A DNA stretch of 64,000 bases. It comes from Caenorhabditis remanei (lineage: Eukaryota; Nematoda; Chromadorea; Rhabditida; Rhabditidae). This document shows, piece after piece, positions 1 through 14,900 of this stretch. Position 1 is the first letter of the stretch; every line of letters starts with the position of its first letter. The stretch spans positions 6,510,001-6,574,000 of the forward strand of contig NC_071328.1 of assembly GCF_010183535.1 (NCBI RefSeq). Direction: 5' to 3'. The notes beneath the pieces were generated by a model, which saw only the letters and a program-made list of their open reading frames with translations, ran no database searches and was not told the DNA's origin. The position numbers and the translations under genes are program-made.

Positions 1-458
1 CGTGTATCGTTTGTGAGCACTGTTCCAATCCAGCGATTCCCACAGCGGAACAATTTTGTTCAGAGAAATCCACAGTTTCAGAACAATTTCAGAAGGCCAT
101 TCAGGTAAGTAGTTTTGCAAGAAATTAACTGTGATCAAGTAAACGTTGAAAAATGTACACTGAAAACTTTAGTTCCGAATTTGATATTTCTATATTTAAG
201 AAAAAACATTGTGCTGAAGGATCTCTAAATATTATTCTTAAATCAAAGTTTGTCAATTTCAGACCAAACTTCAATCAACAGCACCCAAATCGCAAATTCT
301 TCCACAATAACAATCACAACAATCGATTCCAAAACAACGGTGGATTTCAGGGAAGAAAGGCGTTCCCAACTCTTCCAAAAAAGAAATCGTTGGCTGACTT
401 GGATCGAGAATTGGACGATTACATGAGAAAACCAAAGCACACGCCAATCACAGTTTAA
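1..458 (+). CDS. C-terminal part of an ALYREF/CHTOP-like mRNA-export adaptor (5' partial)
   Basis: Two exons are visible, 1-104 and 263-458, joined across an intron with a GTAAGT donor and a TTTCAG acceptor; the codon split at the junction reads Arg. The encoded tail is rich in Arg, Asn, Gln and Phe (RNA-binding type low complexity) and ends in a short acidic helix, SLADLDRELDDYMRK. That helix resembles the C-terminal FoP_duplication / UAP56-binding motif of ALYREF and CHTOP, proteins that load the TREX mRNA-export complex. The N-terminal part, where an RRM would lie, is outside the window, so the family call rests on the tail alone. The gene converges on the SET-domain gene to its right. Another Arg/Asn-rich RNA-binding protein is possible. 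Confidence 0.6.
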
Positions 459-860
459 TAATTCCAACAATAACAATTCCAGAAAGAATTAGCAACATTT
501 TCGTCTGATCCTATCAAAAATGACAATGCATCTCTTTTTTTCCCTTCCCCTCCCCAACTGCTCACCGGGCCAAAAAACGCAAGTTCTATATTGTAATCCC
601 CCTCCTTCTATTTTATTTCGTGTTACTGTTTCTAATTTTTCCAAGTTTACATAAAATCTCGGCACGTTAACAAGTGTAAAAGCACAAGTCTAAACTTCCA
701 AGGAACACCCTGTTTCTGAGATAGCGAGACTCGAACTGTTGATTAGACTTTTTCTGCAATTAGAAAACAATTAACAAGTATGTATTATGATATAGCAAAT
801 TCTATTATAACAACATATATGCAGACATATCCTAATCGTTCTTCTATTCATTGCATTTTT
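459..860. other. Convergent intergenic region (two 3' UTRs)
   Basis: This stretch separates the stop codons of two convergent genes. It is AT- and pyrimidine-rich, as expected for 3' UTRs. I see no additional gene. Confidence 0.6.
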
Positions 861-2234
861 CTACTCTAATTCTGCAACTTCTTCTTTCTTCTCTTCTTGA
901 ACTGGAGTTTTCGGTTTTTCGAAAGATTCAATCGCCACGTCGCACACTTTTACTTGCTCTTCCCACATCCATTGTACCTCTTGTGGCATTTTCTTAGTTT
1001 TTTCGACAACTCCATTCCTCAATTCTTTCAACATGATTTCCAGTTTCTCATCAATTTTTTGATCAACTTCCTCATCAATGGGGTCATGAGAATAGATAAT
1101 TTTCTTCCATCGTCCATTTGCCATCTGCCAATGCTCTAAAAGCATCACACGCACATTTGTTCGTAATGACCAACTTGGTCCCTCATCAGTTGCATATAGA
1201 TGACTTGGGAGACCAACTTCTTCGAGAACCATCTCATGTTCTCGTGTTACTTGAATTCCAGCGATTTTGGCGAGGGTTAGAAGAACTTCTAGAAAATAAA
1301 ATCATGATTTCATGATTTGTTTGTAATTTAACTGACAAGTTTTGAAAAAAGCTGCAAAACACAGTTTACTTGATACTCACCCTGAGGAATCAGAACTTTA
1401 GCACCCAAATTATGTGGCAACGTGAATCCATATTCAACCAAAAGTCGTGCATTATCATGAGCTCCATAGCAAACGAACACTTGTTCTCCTTCTAAAATTT
1501 GACGTCTTGCTTGCACGACATACCGTCCATTTCGTTTCTCGTGTAGTGCCACACCCTGATACTTTTCGGGATCATGATTAAGCATATCGACATATGGGAT
1601 AACTGCAATCGTGTCACCATCTGTGTTATCCACGTTGTCATGTTCCTCATTTTCGACAAAAATACATCTGGTGTTGACTACATGCCACGCCCATAAAATC
1701 TTATCATGCGCCAGTTCGGGGAAAAGACGGCGGAGCTGAAATAATGAAGACTAATGTAAAAGTTTCAGCTGAATCAATTATTGCTTGAATGATGTAATTT
1801 AAAATAATCACCTTCTCCGAGATATCAGAAATCTCTTTTTTCTGATCAATCCAATATTTTCGAATAGACAACGGTAGTGTGTTCACATCGTAGTCAATTC
1901 TTTTGAATGCTGGAGTATCAAACTCTTTCGGTAGAACTTTCAAGTACGGAGACCACGCGGATTGTTCAAAGTCTTCGAAACAAAAGAACATTGTCAAAAT
2001 TTCCATCGGTTTCAGTTTCTCATTCACATTAGCCATTTTCTTTCGATAGAACGGAAGATCGAGAACAAGAGCCGAATTGATCATATCGTATTCTGGGAGA
2101 GTGATGATTGGTAATCCACTCCTGAACGAACGTGTTGCATAGATTCCGTTTCCGCAATTTCCAGGTGGGCACGTGATTTCGAGACCGTCGAAACTGTATC
2201 CTCGACCCTTACACCATTTGATGAACTCATCCAT
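861..2234 (-). CDS. SETD4-like SET-domain lysine methyltransferase
   Basis: Three exons (1812-2234, 1381-1735, 861-1288) encode about 401 residues. The SET domain is split, as in the SETD3/SETD4/RuBisCO LSMT class: an N-terminal part with GNGIYATRSF, a helical insert, then PYVDMLNHD, the Asn-His of the SAM site, and FVCYGAHDNARLLVEYGF with its conserved Tyr. The 'CYGxHDNxRLxxEYGF' sequence is closer to SETD4 than to SETD3. A C-terminal helical region corresponds to the RuBisCO-substrate-binding-like domain, followed by a Lys/Glu tail. Members methylate lysines of histones or other proteins; the substrate here is not predictable. I chose the ATG at 2232-2234 because TTTTCCAG immediately precedes it, a likely trans-splice site; an upstream in-frame ATG (2262-2264) would lie inside the outron. 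Confidence 0.85.
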
Positions 2235-2603
2235 TTCTGGAAAATCACATAATTTTGAAAACAATCCACCTATAATAAACTAGATAATCCAAAATGAAAT
2301 TCATATTCAAACTTTCTGGACGGCAATACACGCAAAACATGATGAATTCATTAATTAATATAAGAGCTAGCAGCATGATTAAAAATTTACAAAAGAAGCA
2401 AACCGTATAAAAAGATTACACGTAACGGGCGAGACAAGTTGGAAATGGAAATTGGAAAACAACTAGAATTGGTAATATTCTCACTAGTGAAACAAGCGAG
2501 TATTACACTTTAAACAATTAAAAAAAACATATTAAATAGATTTCAGTTTCTCCGAGCTTCACTTTCAGCAAATGCAAGTGGATGAACAATTCGAAACACA
2601 AGG

Positions 2604-4633
2604 CTAACTGGAAGATTTCAATTTCTTGACTTCTTGGATCAGAGCATCTCTTCTTTTATTGAATCCACTGATGAAATCATTCAAATTCTTTGCTATCGAA
2701 GCAAGTGTACTAGCTTTATCTTTTGAAACAATCTTGTTCATAACCTCAACAGCTCGAACAAGATTTTTGTCAAGCTTCTCAGTGAGCTCCTCTGAACTCA
2801 AACTTCTTTCTTCAACACGGTCTATCAGGAATGCCAAAGTATCAGCCACTTCTGAATCCACGTGGTTATCCTCTCGAAGTATCGCTGCCATTGTTGAATC
2901 CAAATCTGTGACATTACGATTCGCTTCTTCCACTGTTACAAGTTTCTTCTTTCCAATTGGATATAAATTACACATATTACAATGCTTATTATTAGGAAGC
3001 CCTCCAATTTTCGATGTTCCTGCTCCTGTTGCCATAATTGCTGAGAATTGGCCCATATCCAATTGTATGTCTTCCGTGTAATACAATTCCACCCACAACG
3101 TGTAATTGATATAAAATCTCCATTGACCAAATCTATCAGTCGGAGGAATCAATTTCACAAATGGATTGGACAGAGGATTTATTCTGACCAACTTCTCTCG
3201 ACAGTATCTATCCGTTTCAGAATCAATGACACAGATGACAATCGTCACGTAGTGTATGTTCTTGTTACAGTAGAAGTCAGAAAAGTAGAAGTTATGTCTT
3301 TCTGGATTCAGAATAAGGAAGGCATTGATAATCATTCGAACATTTCCAAATGGTGAACACTGAGGAAGTGTCATATCAGGGAGAAGGCGAGCCGAGAAGA
3401 ACAGTCCGTTTATCTTCCCGTTAATCAAGTTTCCAGGTTGCCCATTATCGTCTTTGATATATTTTTGCATAACGTCATTGCAATAATGATGAATTTCATC
3501 CCAATAAATCTTTGGTTTGCATCGATAAACTACACAGAATTCGTGCATTTGAGGATCTGCTTTTATGCCTCGGGAAACGAAGAAATAACACTTTTGAAGA
3601 AGCTGTTTCAGTTCGGAATAACAGAATTCTGAAATGAAATATTTTTAGTTAGACAAATAAAAAGAACAAGATTTTACCTGCTCGAATTTGTTTCGACCAC
3701 ACAGCAATCAAAAACGGTTTATCGTCATTTGATTTGCAATGAACATCAATTTTATAAGTTTCTCCAGCTGTTACTTGAAGATCACAATGCATTGATGTCG
3801 ACGATTTCTCGATTGTTGTGATTCCCCTTGTTTTTATGTGCTCCAAAATTACAACGTACTTAATATCTTCTGAAAATACTTGTTTCAAATTTCCGAAATG
3901 TGACTTATTTGATTAACATACTTCGAGCAGTAGGTTGCTGCCATCTCAGTTCGATTCTTTCCGAAAATACTGAGAAATTCACCACAAGTTGCATTGCATT
4001 TATTATTTTTTCTTGATTTTTTCCTCTTGTTTTTGCTCGTTGTTGCATGGCATTTCGCATTTGAAGACCAGTGCGTAATCCAGGAACATGGGCGTCTGAA
4101 ATTAGAACATGCGTTTTATTAAGCAGAAATTTAACACAAAACCTACTATTCATCAAAGTTTGCTTAACGATTTCACTCATCTCGTTCTTTGGAGGTGGTC
4201 TCTTCATCAATGGACGTTGCACTGGAGGTGGTTGTGGCTGATTGAAAAGATGCATTCGGTTTCTGACAACATGTGTATTTCCTCTCCAAAAATTCTTTTT
4301 TGTTTAATACCTTTCATAATTTGTCATATGGTTCTGTGCATGAATGTTTCTTGAAAAATATGGATTTGATAACACGTCTAACCACCCATTTCTCGAATTA
4401 TGATTGTGTTGCGGATGCATATGTTGTGGATGCATATGTTGTGGATGTATATGTTGTGGATGCATATGCTGTGGATGTATCTGCTGTGGAGGTTGTTGGC
4501 GCATCGGACCTCCGCCTTGGTTATTTGCATATGGACGCCATGAATGAGGTTCAAAGTTTGGCGGATTGTGCCATGAATGAGATTCAGGATTTGGCGGGTT
4601 GTGCCATGGAGCCCAACCTCCGCCAAAGTTCAT
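2604..4633 (-). CDS. PHYHIP-like protein (FN3 plus PHYHIP C-terminal domain), copy 1
   Basis: Five exons (4311-4633, 4147-4262, 3922-4095, 3678-3869, 2604-3628) give 609 residues in frame. The N-terminus is Trp/Asn/His-rich and carries a five-residue HPQHM-type tandem repeat. A fibronectin-III-like fold follows at about residues 180-270 (core LRWQQPTARKDIKYVVILE). The C-terminal domain, with EFCVVYRCKPK, KINGLFFSARLLPD, NFYFSDFYCNKNIHYVTIVI and a Cys-x2-Cys at HCNMCNLYP, matches the C-terminal domain of vertebrate phytanoyl-CoA hydroxylase-interacting proteins PHYHIP and PHYHIPL. A helical extension of about 85 residues follows, absent from the neighbouring paralogue. The biochemical role of this family is poorly known. 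The start ATG follows TTTTTCCAG directly, consistent with trans-splicing. Confidence 0.8.
4409..4490. repeat. 15-bp coding minisatellite (HPQHM repeat) in PHYHIP-like copy 1
   Basis: A unit close to gcatatgttgtggat is repeated about five times on the plus strand with a few substitutions. It encodes alternating His-Pro-Gln-His-Met or -Ile pentapeptides in the minus-strand protein. The reading frame stays open through all units. Confidence 0.85.
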
Positions 4634-5443
4634 CTGGAAAAAGCATTGTTTTGATTTCTCAACGACAACAGATTGCATGAAAAGGGAAGAAAATAGACGA
4701 AGAAACAAGATCAAGAAAGACGTGAGCGTGGCTATAAAGGACAGTAATGGAATGCTTTTGCATAATTCCATCAACAAAAAAAAGATAACATATCATTTTC
4801 TCGCTGGAATTCGGCAACTGCAAAAAATAAATGAGAAAAAAAAACAAGCAACGACATTCCGAAATTCCGTCTAGCGCCCTTTTTAGCAGAAGTTCCTTTT
4901 CAAGTTCCTTCAAAACGACAATTTCAACAGGATTTCAACTCTGATGTGAATCTTGATCAAATAATTTTTTGATTAAAAAATTCTAACATTTGTTGATTTT
5001 AAACAGACAGCCTGTGCAACTATTTCTAGACCCTACTGAAAGAACGTGGAGCTAAGTACAACTTTATTTCAATCAAAGAAATCAGGAAAAATAATCGGGA
5101 ATTTTATAACACGGAGAACAGTAAGATATTGCAAAATTTTAATGATACGAAGTACGGGGAAAAGGTATATGGTGGGAAGAGAATCACAGAAATCTACAGG
5201 GTTCTAGGGAGCATTGGAACAAGAGCAACTGGGTTTTCATTGAAATGTGGCAAGGATTAATTGGGAAGTGATCGGAATTAAAATTAAAAAGAACAAGAGT
5301 TGCAATTTCAGATATCGAAATACTATATACAATTATTGTGAGTTTAGGCTTACGGTACTTTTGGGATTAGGATTATGGTAACATGGGATCTAGTTCAAAA
5401 GGTACTGTTTTCTGTCTCTTTGGCATTCAGAAATTCAGTCAGT
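4634..5443. other. Intergenic region between the two PHYHIP-like genes
   Basis: About 0.8 kb of AT-rich DNA with no supported exon. It holds the promoter or outron of copy 1 and the 3' flank of copy 2. Confidence 0.5.
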
Positions 5444-6822
5444 TCAGGTTCTGGAGGAGTGATATACAATAGAAGAGTTTGACGGTACTGAACTTGGATA
5501 CAAGTTGCAAGCACGACACACTTTATTGTTCGGCAATCCATTTACTCTTGACCTTCCTGCGCCAGCTGGAAAAACAGTGGAAAAATATCCCATGCTCAAA
5601 CTGAGATTTTCCGTATAAAACAGCTCTACAATGAGACTTCTGTTGATGTAATATTTCCATTTTCCGTAATGTTTCAGAGGTTCCAATTTTATGAATGTAT
5701 TAGTGAATGGGTCGAGACGAATCAATTTGTCACGGCAATACTCGTCAGTTTCTGAATCCTTCACACAGATGACTATAGTTGCATAGTGAACTTCTTTGTT
5801 ACAGTAAAAGTCAGCGAAATAGAAATTGTGAAGTCTTGGATCCAGAAGAGAACTTGCTTCAATCGACATTCTGACATCTCCGAAATACGACCATTTCGGC
5901 ATACTTCCATCAGGTAGAACTCTCGCCGAAAAGAAGAGTCCTTGGATTTTTCCATTTATAAGATTTCCAGGTTGTCCATTTTGGTCTTTTCGGTATTTGT
6001 ACATTATATCGTTACAGTAATTGAAGATTTGATCCCAATATGCTTTCGGTTTGCACCGATAAACGAATGAAAACTCTTGCATGTATGGATTTTTTCGGTT
6101 GGCCCTGATAAAAATGAGACATTTTGCGTAGAGATCATTGAATTCAGCAGAAGACAGCTCTGAAATAGAACATTCAATTGTTATCACCTGTCGATCCAAT
6201 TCCCACCTGCTCGAATCTTAGATGACCATTTTGCAATAAGAAGTCTGTTATCGAGAGATTTACATTTGATAGCAACATTATAGATCTTTCCAGGAGTTGT
6301 ATTGATAAAGAAAGTAGTAAATGCAAGTGGTCCTTGAATAACTGTTGAAACTCTTCTACCGTCACAAGTATCAGAGTCTATAACGTATTTTATGTCTCCT
6401 GAAAGTTCTATAAATCAATGGAGCAAAAAGGAGAACTCCTCACTTCGCGTCGTAGGTGTCTGCCATTTCAAAACAATTTTCTCTGAATATACAGTTGTGA
6501 TAACGTCCATTTCCAATGGATTATGTCTAGAGATTTCATTGGATCTCTGAGTTGTTGTGCTCAAATCGACTGTACGTACAGTAATTGGCTCTCTAGAACC
6601 TCCATTATTGAACTGTTGTTGAGTGGTCTGAGATCGATGAAACCTGTTATCGATACTTGGTCTGTATCTAATTTGATTTGGCGAGATTTCGGCAGTAGTT
6701 TGAGAATAATTAGACATTGAAGAATAAGTGAGCATTGGAGAGAGACTGGCAACTGGTGAGTTGAAAGTTGAGGGAACATACGGGTTAGGAATCAAACCAT
6801 ATCCATTTTGGAATGTTGTCGT
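5444..6822 (-). CDS. PHYHIP-like protein, copy 2 (first exon unresolved)
   Basis: Three exons (6444-6822, 6207-6398, 5444-6159) give about 428 residues. The FN3-like segment (IVLKWQTPTTRRDIKYVIDS) and the PHYHIP C-terminal domain (FVYRCKPKAYWDQ, NFYFADFYCNKEVHYATIVI, CRACNLYP) align throughout with copy 1. The intron positions and phases are also shared, and the 192-bp exon has the same length in both. It is therefore a tandem duplicate. It lacks the C-terminal helical extension and the His-Pro repeat of copy 1. The exon beginning at 6822 follows TTTTTAG and has no in-frame ATG before residue 20, so a short upstream coding exon is missing from this model, or translation starts at the internal Met near 6733. 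I could not place that exon with confidence. Confidence 0.75.
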
Positions 6823-8116
6823 CTAAAAATTTGGAATTTTTGTACGTATGGCCAGTTGAACGTGTTCTATCATATGGTTGTCAAAACTATGAAAGAGGTG
6901 GGATCAGGTCAGCAGTAGATTAATCTCGTGAACTGTGAAACTTTAGAGAAATTCGAATCCCTGTATCTACTCTGATCGATTCAATATACATTTTTTATTT
7001 TGGTAACAGCGATACAGTAGTCGTGGATTACTGTGGAGGCGAACTGTTTCCACGACACAACAAAATACTATGAACAAATATGGAGGAAACTGATTCTGTT
7101 TTGGTTGAAGCTTTAAATAAACAAGAAATTATTCGTGTGATTCAAAAATTTTCAAAATTTATATAATTTTCAGAGTCGTTCCAAATCGGTAAATCCATCA
7201 CAGAAACATGATCTCAAAAACTGATTTCCAGAAAAGTCATTCGATTTTCCGCATTTTGGTTCCTCTTTTGGTCATCTTTCATCTCGAGAACCCTTCGCTA
7301 TTATTATTATCCTATTAGAGTTCCATCCGGTGATTATTGTTGTCTCCTTATAGAGAAATTTCACATATTTAAGACTGAAGTGAAACTGAAGGAAAATGGA
7401 ACCACTAAATGTTTGAAGCTTTTTATCATGGGGCTTGAACTTTTCAATATTCTAATTAGCTAATTTGACCGGATCTAATTAGCCAAAAGCCATTTTTTTG
7501 GATCCTGAAACACCCACAAACATGAATTTCTCCATTATTCAGTTTGTGTTCTTTTTTGACATGCATGCATGTAAACGAACCTGATTGTGAGTTGCATATA
7601 AATTTTGCAACAAATATGGTGACATCATTCTGATAACACTGATAACACTGATAAGCTGAAACTAGTCATTTTCCAGATTTATTTCCAGAAGATTATTTGA
7701 AAACTTACTTTACTTTCTTTTCTTTCAAAACCTTTAATTATTAAACTGATAATTCAGATTCTAGTGAGATCGATAAGTAATACTCATAATATAAAGCTTA
7801 TCACATGATTTGCATTTTCGAAATTATCTTTTCGCTGAAAAACAACGAAGCTCCGAACTTCCGGCGCGCCATGGAGTTTAGCAGAGACAAGTGGAGACAA
7901 AATCGATTTTCTGAGGCAAATGTGTTCCAAGCTTCCCCCTCTTGTTTCCTATTTGTTTTGTTCGCCCGCTTCGACCGCCTTAAGCCAATTTGAGGTTTAC
8001 ACAACTAAGTGCATGTTCTTCTTCATCATTTCTTCCCTTTTTTCGTACAAAAAATTGACAATCAGTGTTTTACAGGCTCCCGTCCGAACACAAACCGCTG
8101 CCGCAAATGCCATAAA
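6823..8116. other. Divergent intergenic region
   Basis: About 1.3 kb between divergently transcribed genes. It must contain the promoters of PHYHIP-like copy 2 and of the RhoGAP gene. A TTTTACAG at about 8068-8075 is the likely trans-splice acceptor for the RhoGAP gene. The short plus-strand ORF near 7080 has no further support. Confidence 0.5.
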
Positions 8117-10954
<2,838 letters not shown>

Positions 10955-11471
10955 TTTTTCGATTGGTTTTTAATTAAATTTTTTCTAGAAAAAATCCAAC
11001 CTTTGCCTGTTATTTTATCACCTCCAGTTCCATATGATCTCTTTCTACCTCTGTGGCAACCCCATTTGAGACACTTTTCCGTCTGAACTAGTCAATAATT
11101 TTTCCCATTTTTCCACCGCATAATAGCATTCATCTTCCCGAATTTCGAAATTTCCCCTCTGAATTTTCAGTTTTATTCTTCTTAAATACTTTTCCAGTTA
11201 TCAATCAAATTCTTTCATTTTCACACAAACATGGTCATATTCGCTTCTCACCTCATTCTATTCAATTATGTGCATTTCTTCTTGAAAAATTATGTATCAA
11301 ACCAAAAAACTAATATAAAATCGCTTTTTTTTAAATTCAAATATTCTTTGTTATCTTTCGGAACTGTTGTTGCTCTGAAATTGTATTTGACAGTTTTTCA
11401 GGTTTTTGAAAATTTCTGAAATATAGAAATACTCGAAATATTTTTTATCGAAAACCCCTTCGATCCTATTA
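10955..11471. other. Intergenic, AT-rich
   Basis: This holds the 3' UTR of the RhoGAP gene and plain AT-rich sequence up to the palindromic element. No coding signal is supported. Confidence 0.5.
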
Positions 11472-11882
11472 TCGGAATAAAAAAGTTCCGACATTTTTTA
11501 GCGACGCGCAAGAGTCGCGGCACTGGTAGATCAGAAACGCCCACTCATCATAAACATTTCTTCTGCAAAATCAGGGCACAGTTTCATTGGATTCGCGGGT
11601 GAAGTTTTGTTTAAAAATACCACTTTTAAAATAAAATTTGACCTATTTTCTTTAAAATTTGATCTTTTTTCCTCAAATTTCATGGTGGAAATGAAATTTT
11701 AAAGGAAATAGGTCAAGTTTTATTTAAAAAGTGGTATTTTTAAACAAAACTTCACCCGCGAATCCAATGAAACTGTGCCCTGATTTTGCAGAAGAAATGT
11801 TTATGATGAGTGGGCGTTTCTGATCTACCAGTGCCGCGACTCTTGCGCGTCGGTAAAAAATGTCGGAACTTTTTTATTCCGA
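11472..11882. mobile_element. Palindromic MITE, copy 1
   Basis: The whole 411-bp segment is one inverted repeat. It starts TCGGAATAAAAAAGTTCCGA and ends with the reverse complement, and arms of about 190-200 bp differ at only a few positions. It is flanked by TA on both sides, fitting a TA target-site duplication as made by Tc1/mariner-type transposases. It has no coding capacity. A second family member lies at 38161-38527. The right end is only about 45 bp from the trans-splice acceptor of the CDKAL1 gene, so it occupies that gene's proximal promoter or outron. Confidence 0.88.
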
Positions 11883-11936
11883 TAATAACATTTTTCAAAA
11901 ATGATGGCTCAACTATAATGTTTACAGGGTTACAAA

Positions 11937-14900
11937 ATGGACATCGAAGATATCGTCGGAAGAGGTCCAGTGGGAAGCAGAGATGCTGCTGAAATCAAGA
12001 TCAGGTACAATTCTGAACTGAAATGTTTTTTTTTAGATTTTCTGCTTTTGTGAAATAAACTGAACATTTTCACTGTGGCAAGTTCTGTAGTTTCAATTTT
12101 AGTTTTCAGAACCCGCAAACAACTTCCAAAAGAAAAAGAAGATGTCCCCAACGTGGATTCAATGGTTCCTGGAGTTGGGCAAAAAGTTTGGGTCCGTACA
12201 TGGGGTTGTTCTCATAACACATCCGACAGTGAATACATGGCTGGTCTACTTCAACAAGCCGGATATGATGTTCTGAAAGAAGGAGAAGCTGCAGATGTAT
12301 GGGTTTTGAACAGTTGTACAGTCAAGACACCGTCTGAACAACAAGCAAACAATTTGGTTGTTCAAGGACAAGAGCAAGGGAAAAAGATCATTATGGCAGG
12401 ATGTGTGTCACAGGCGGCACCATCGGAACCATGGCTACAGAACGTTTCAATTGTTGGAGTTAAACAAATCGATAGAATCGTCGAGGTTGTCGAAGAAACT
12501 CTCAAAGGAAATAAGGTTTTACCGACTATTCTACGAACTAGTAGGCTACATGTAGTTTTCAGGTTCGTCTTCTAACTCGAAATCGTCCAGATGCTCTTCT
12601 CAGTCTTCCAAAAATGCGTAAAAATGAATTGATTGAAGTCCTGTCGATTTCAACCGGATGTCTCAACAATTGCACATATTGCAAAACTAAAATGGCCCGT
12701 GGTGATCTTGTCAGTTATCCACTGGAGGATCTTGTCGAACAAGCAAGAGCTGCATTCCACGATGAAGGGGTCAAGGAATTGTGGCTGACTTCAGAAGATC
12801 TCGGCGCATGGGGAAGAGATATCAATTTAGTGTTGCCGGATCTGTTGAATGCACTGGTCAAAGTGATCCCAGATGGATCAATGATGAGACTCGGAATGAC
12901 TAATCCACCTTACATTCTGGATCATTTGGAGGTAAGTTATTTGTTAAAATGAATGTATGTCTGTATAAACGCCGTCTGTGTGTCTCATAACAAAACAAAA
13001 AACAAAACAAAAGAGAACGCAATACTTCATAAGAGAATAACCAACTTCCGCTCAGACGATGTCATTTCCAAAAGACGAGTTCTCACTCTCTATGGATTGT
13101 ATTCGATTGGGAGATTCTTACGGCGAACCATTCCGTCTCCTTGGAACCACTCACGACGGAATTGCTTAGCGGCGCCGTCTGGGGTGTTGGTCCATTCGAC
13201 AGTGATACGATCGTTGTTGGTGTCCTGAAAGAAACTGAGACTAGCAACGGGGAGCTCTGTTAAATTATAATTACCTCTTGTCCAAAAGCAAAAGCATCAC
13301 AGGAAACAGCCAAAAGAACAGCCTCCTTTGGGTCAAGAACTCCACATGGTGGATCCACTCCGAGTCTCTTCATGTTGGTGGTCTTGATACCGTATCCAAT
13401 ACGCCGAGCCGAAGAGTTGATCACCTTGATGTGGTAGGTATGCTTGTCATCATACGGGGCGTTGAAGACAATCTTGGCATTTGGTTGAGTCTGGATGTCT
13501 CCTGGTGGGACGGATTGAGCCATACTTTCAGATTTGGAGAGTTTTGAAACTCACTGAAGATTCTATTGGAATCGCCGGCTATTTATGCGGTTTTCCTTAT
13601 CTTCGCTCTAGATCTCTCCTCCAGTTTCCTGGGTTACTAGAAGATTTCACGTGATGATAAGTTCACGGAGAAAAAATTACGCTGATTTTTCACGTTCTTT
13701 TTTAGTGAATCAAAGAAGTTTTGGTTTATTGAAAAAATATGTTTGATTGTATTTAAGAGGCATTATCTGTAAGAGTGAGAATGTTTGTGTTGGGCCTTGG
13801 CACAGTTGCAAAAAGTTGTTTCAATCCGAACTCTTTTTACAGCATATGTACCCCTATGGTAGTGATTTACAAAAAATATGTCACCAGTCCCCTATGACGT
13901 CATCCTAGGAAAATATGCCCAATAATCGACTTTTCACCCAAAAATTCATAAAAATTCCAATCTTCCAGATAACATCAGGAAACTTTCGCAACATGTTAGG
14001 AGTGTTTTTGACTACCCCTACACAAATTTCCAGCTCCACAGACACCCCAGAAACCGTTCAATTAAATTTCATTTTCATGTTTTTTCAACTTTTCTCGAAA
14101 ATTCCCTCTAGAAATCCTCAAAGTTCAAATCGTATTTGTATTCCCCGCTAAAAGTTCTATTAGGACCAATTAAAAACATCAAAAAGTAGGGGGACCATTT
14201 TGAGATATTTCGATTTTTTCAAAAATCACATAAGGGTACCCCCTTATGAAAATTTCATTTTTGAAAAAAATTTCAAAAAAAAATTTACTCCGAAAATAAT
14301 TGGAATGTTGATAAAACCCTTGAAATAAGTCACTCACAAAATATAAGATCTCAGAAATGTGTTTGAACGGATTGCGTTTTTTTTGTTCATCCAATTTTTT
14401 CAAGTTTTTTCCCGTTTTTAACAATAATTTGTCCAGAAGTCCTCAAATTTTATAAGATATTCTAATTTCTTGCAAAATTTAACATATATTTCAATTGACA
14501 TCATTAAAAAACAGGGGGACCATTTTGAGATTTTTCCATTTATTTCGAAATTCAGATAAGGGTCCCCCCTTATGATAGAAAATTTTTATCAAAAAAATAA
14601 TTCAACTTTTTTTTGATGCAAAAAACGTTCAAACTATAAAAAAATGTTTTCGATATTTCATCGATGTTCTCAACGTTTTTGCATCAAAAAAAAGTTGAAT
14701 TATTTTTTTGATAAAAATTTTCTATCATAAGGGGGGACCCTTATCTGAATTTCGAAATAAATGGAAAAATCTCAAAATGGTCCCCCTGTTTTTTAATGAT
14801 GTCAATTGAAATATATGTTAAATTTTGCAAGAAATTAGAATATCTTATAAAATTTGAGGACTTCTGGACAAATTATTGTTAAAAACGGGAAAAAACTTGA

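Noticed and set aside
7080..7170. Short plus-strand ORF starting MEETDSVLVEALNK
   Set aside because: Twenty-odd codons before a stop, with no convincing donor or downstream exon that keeps the frame.
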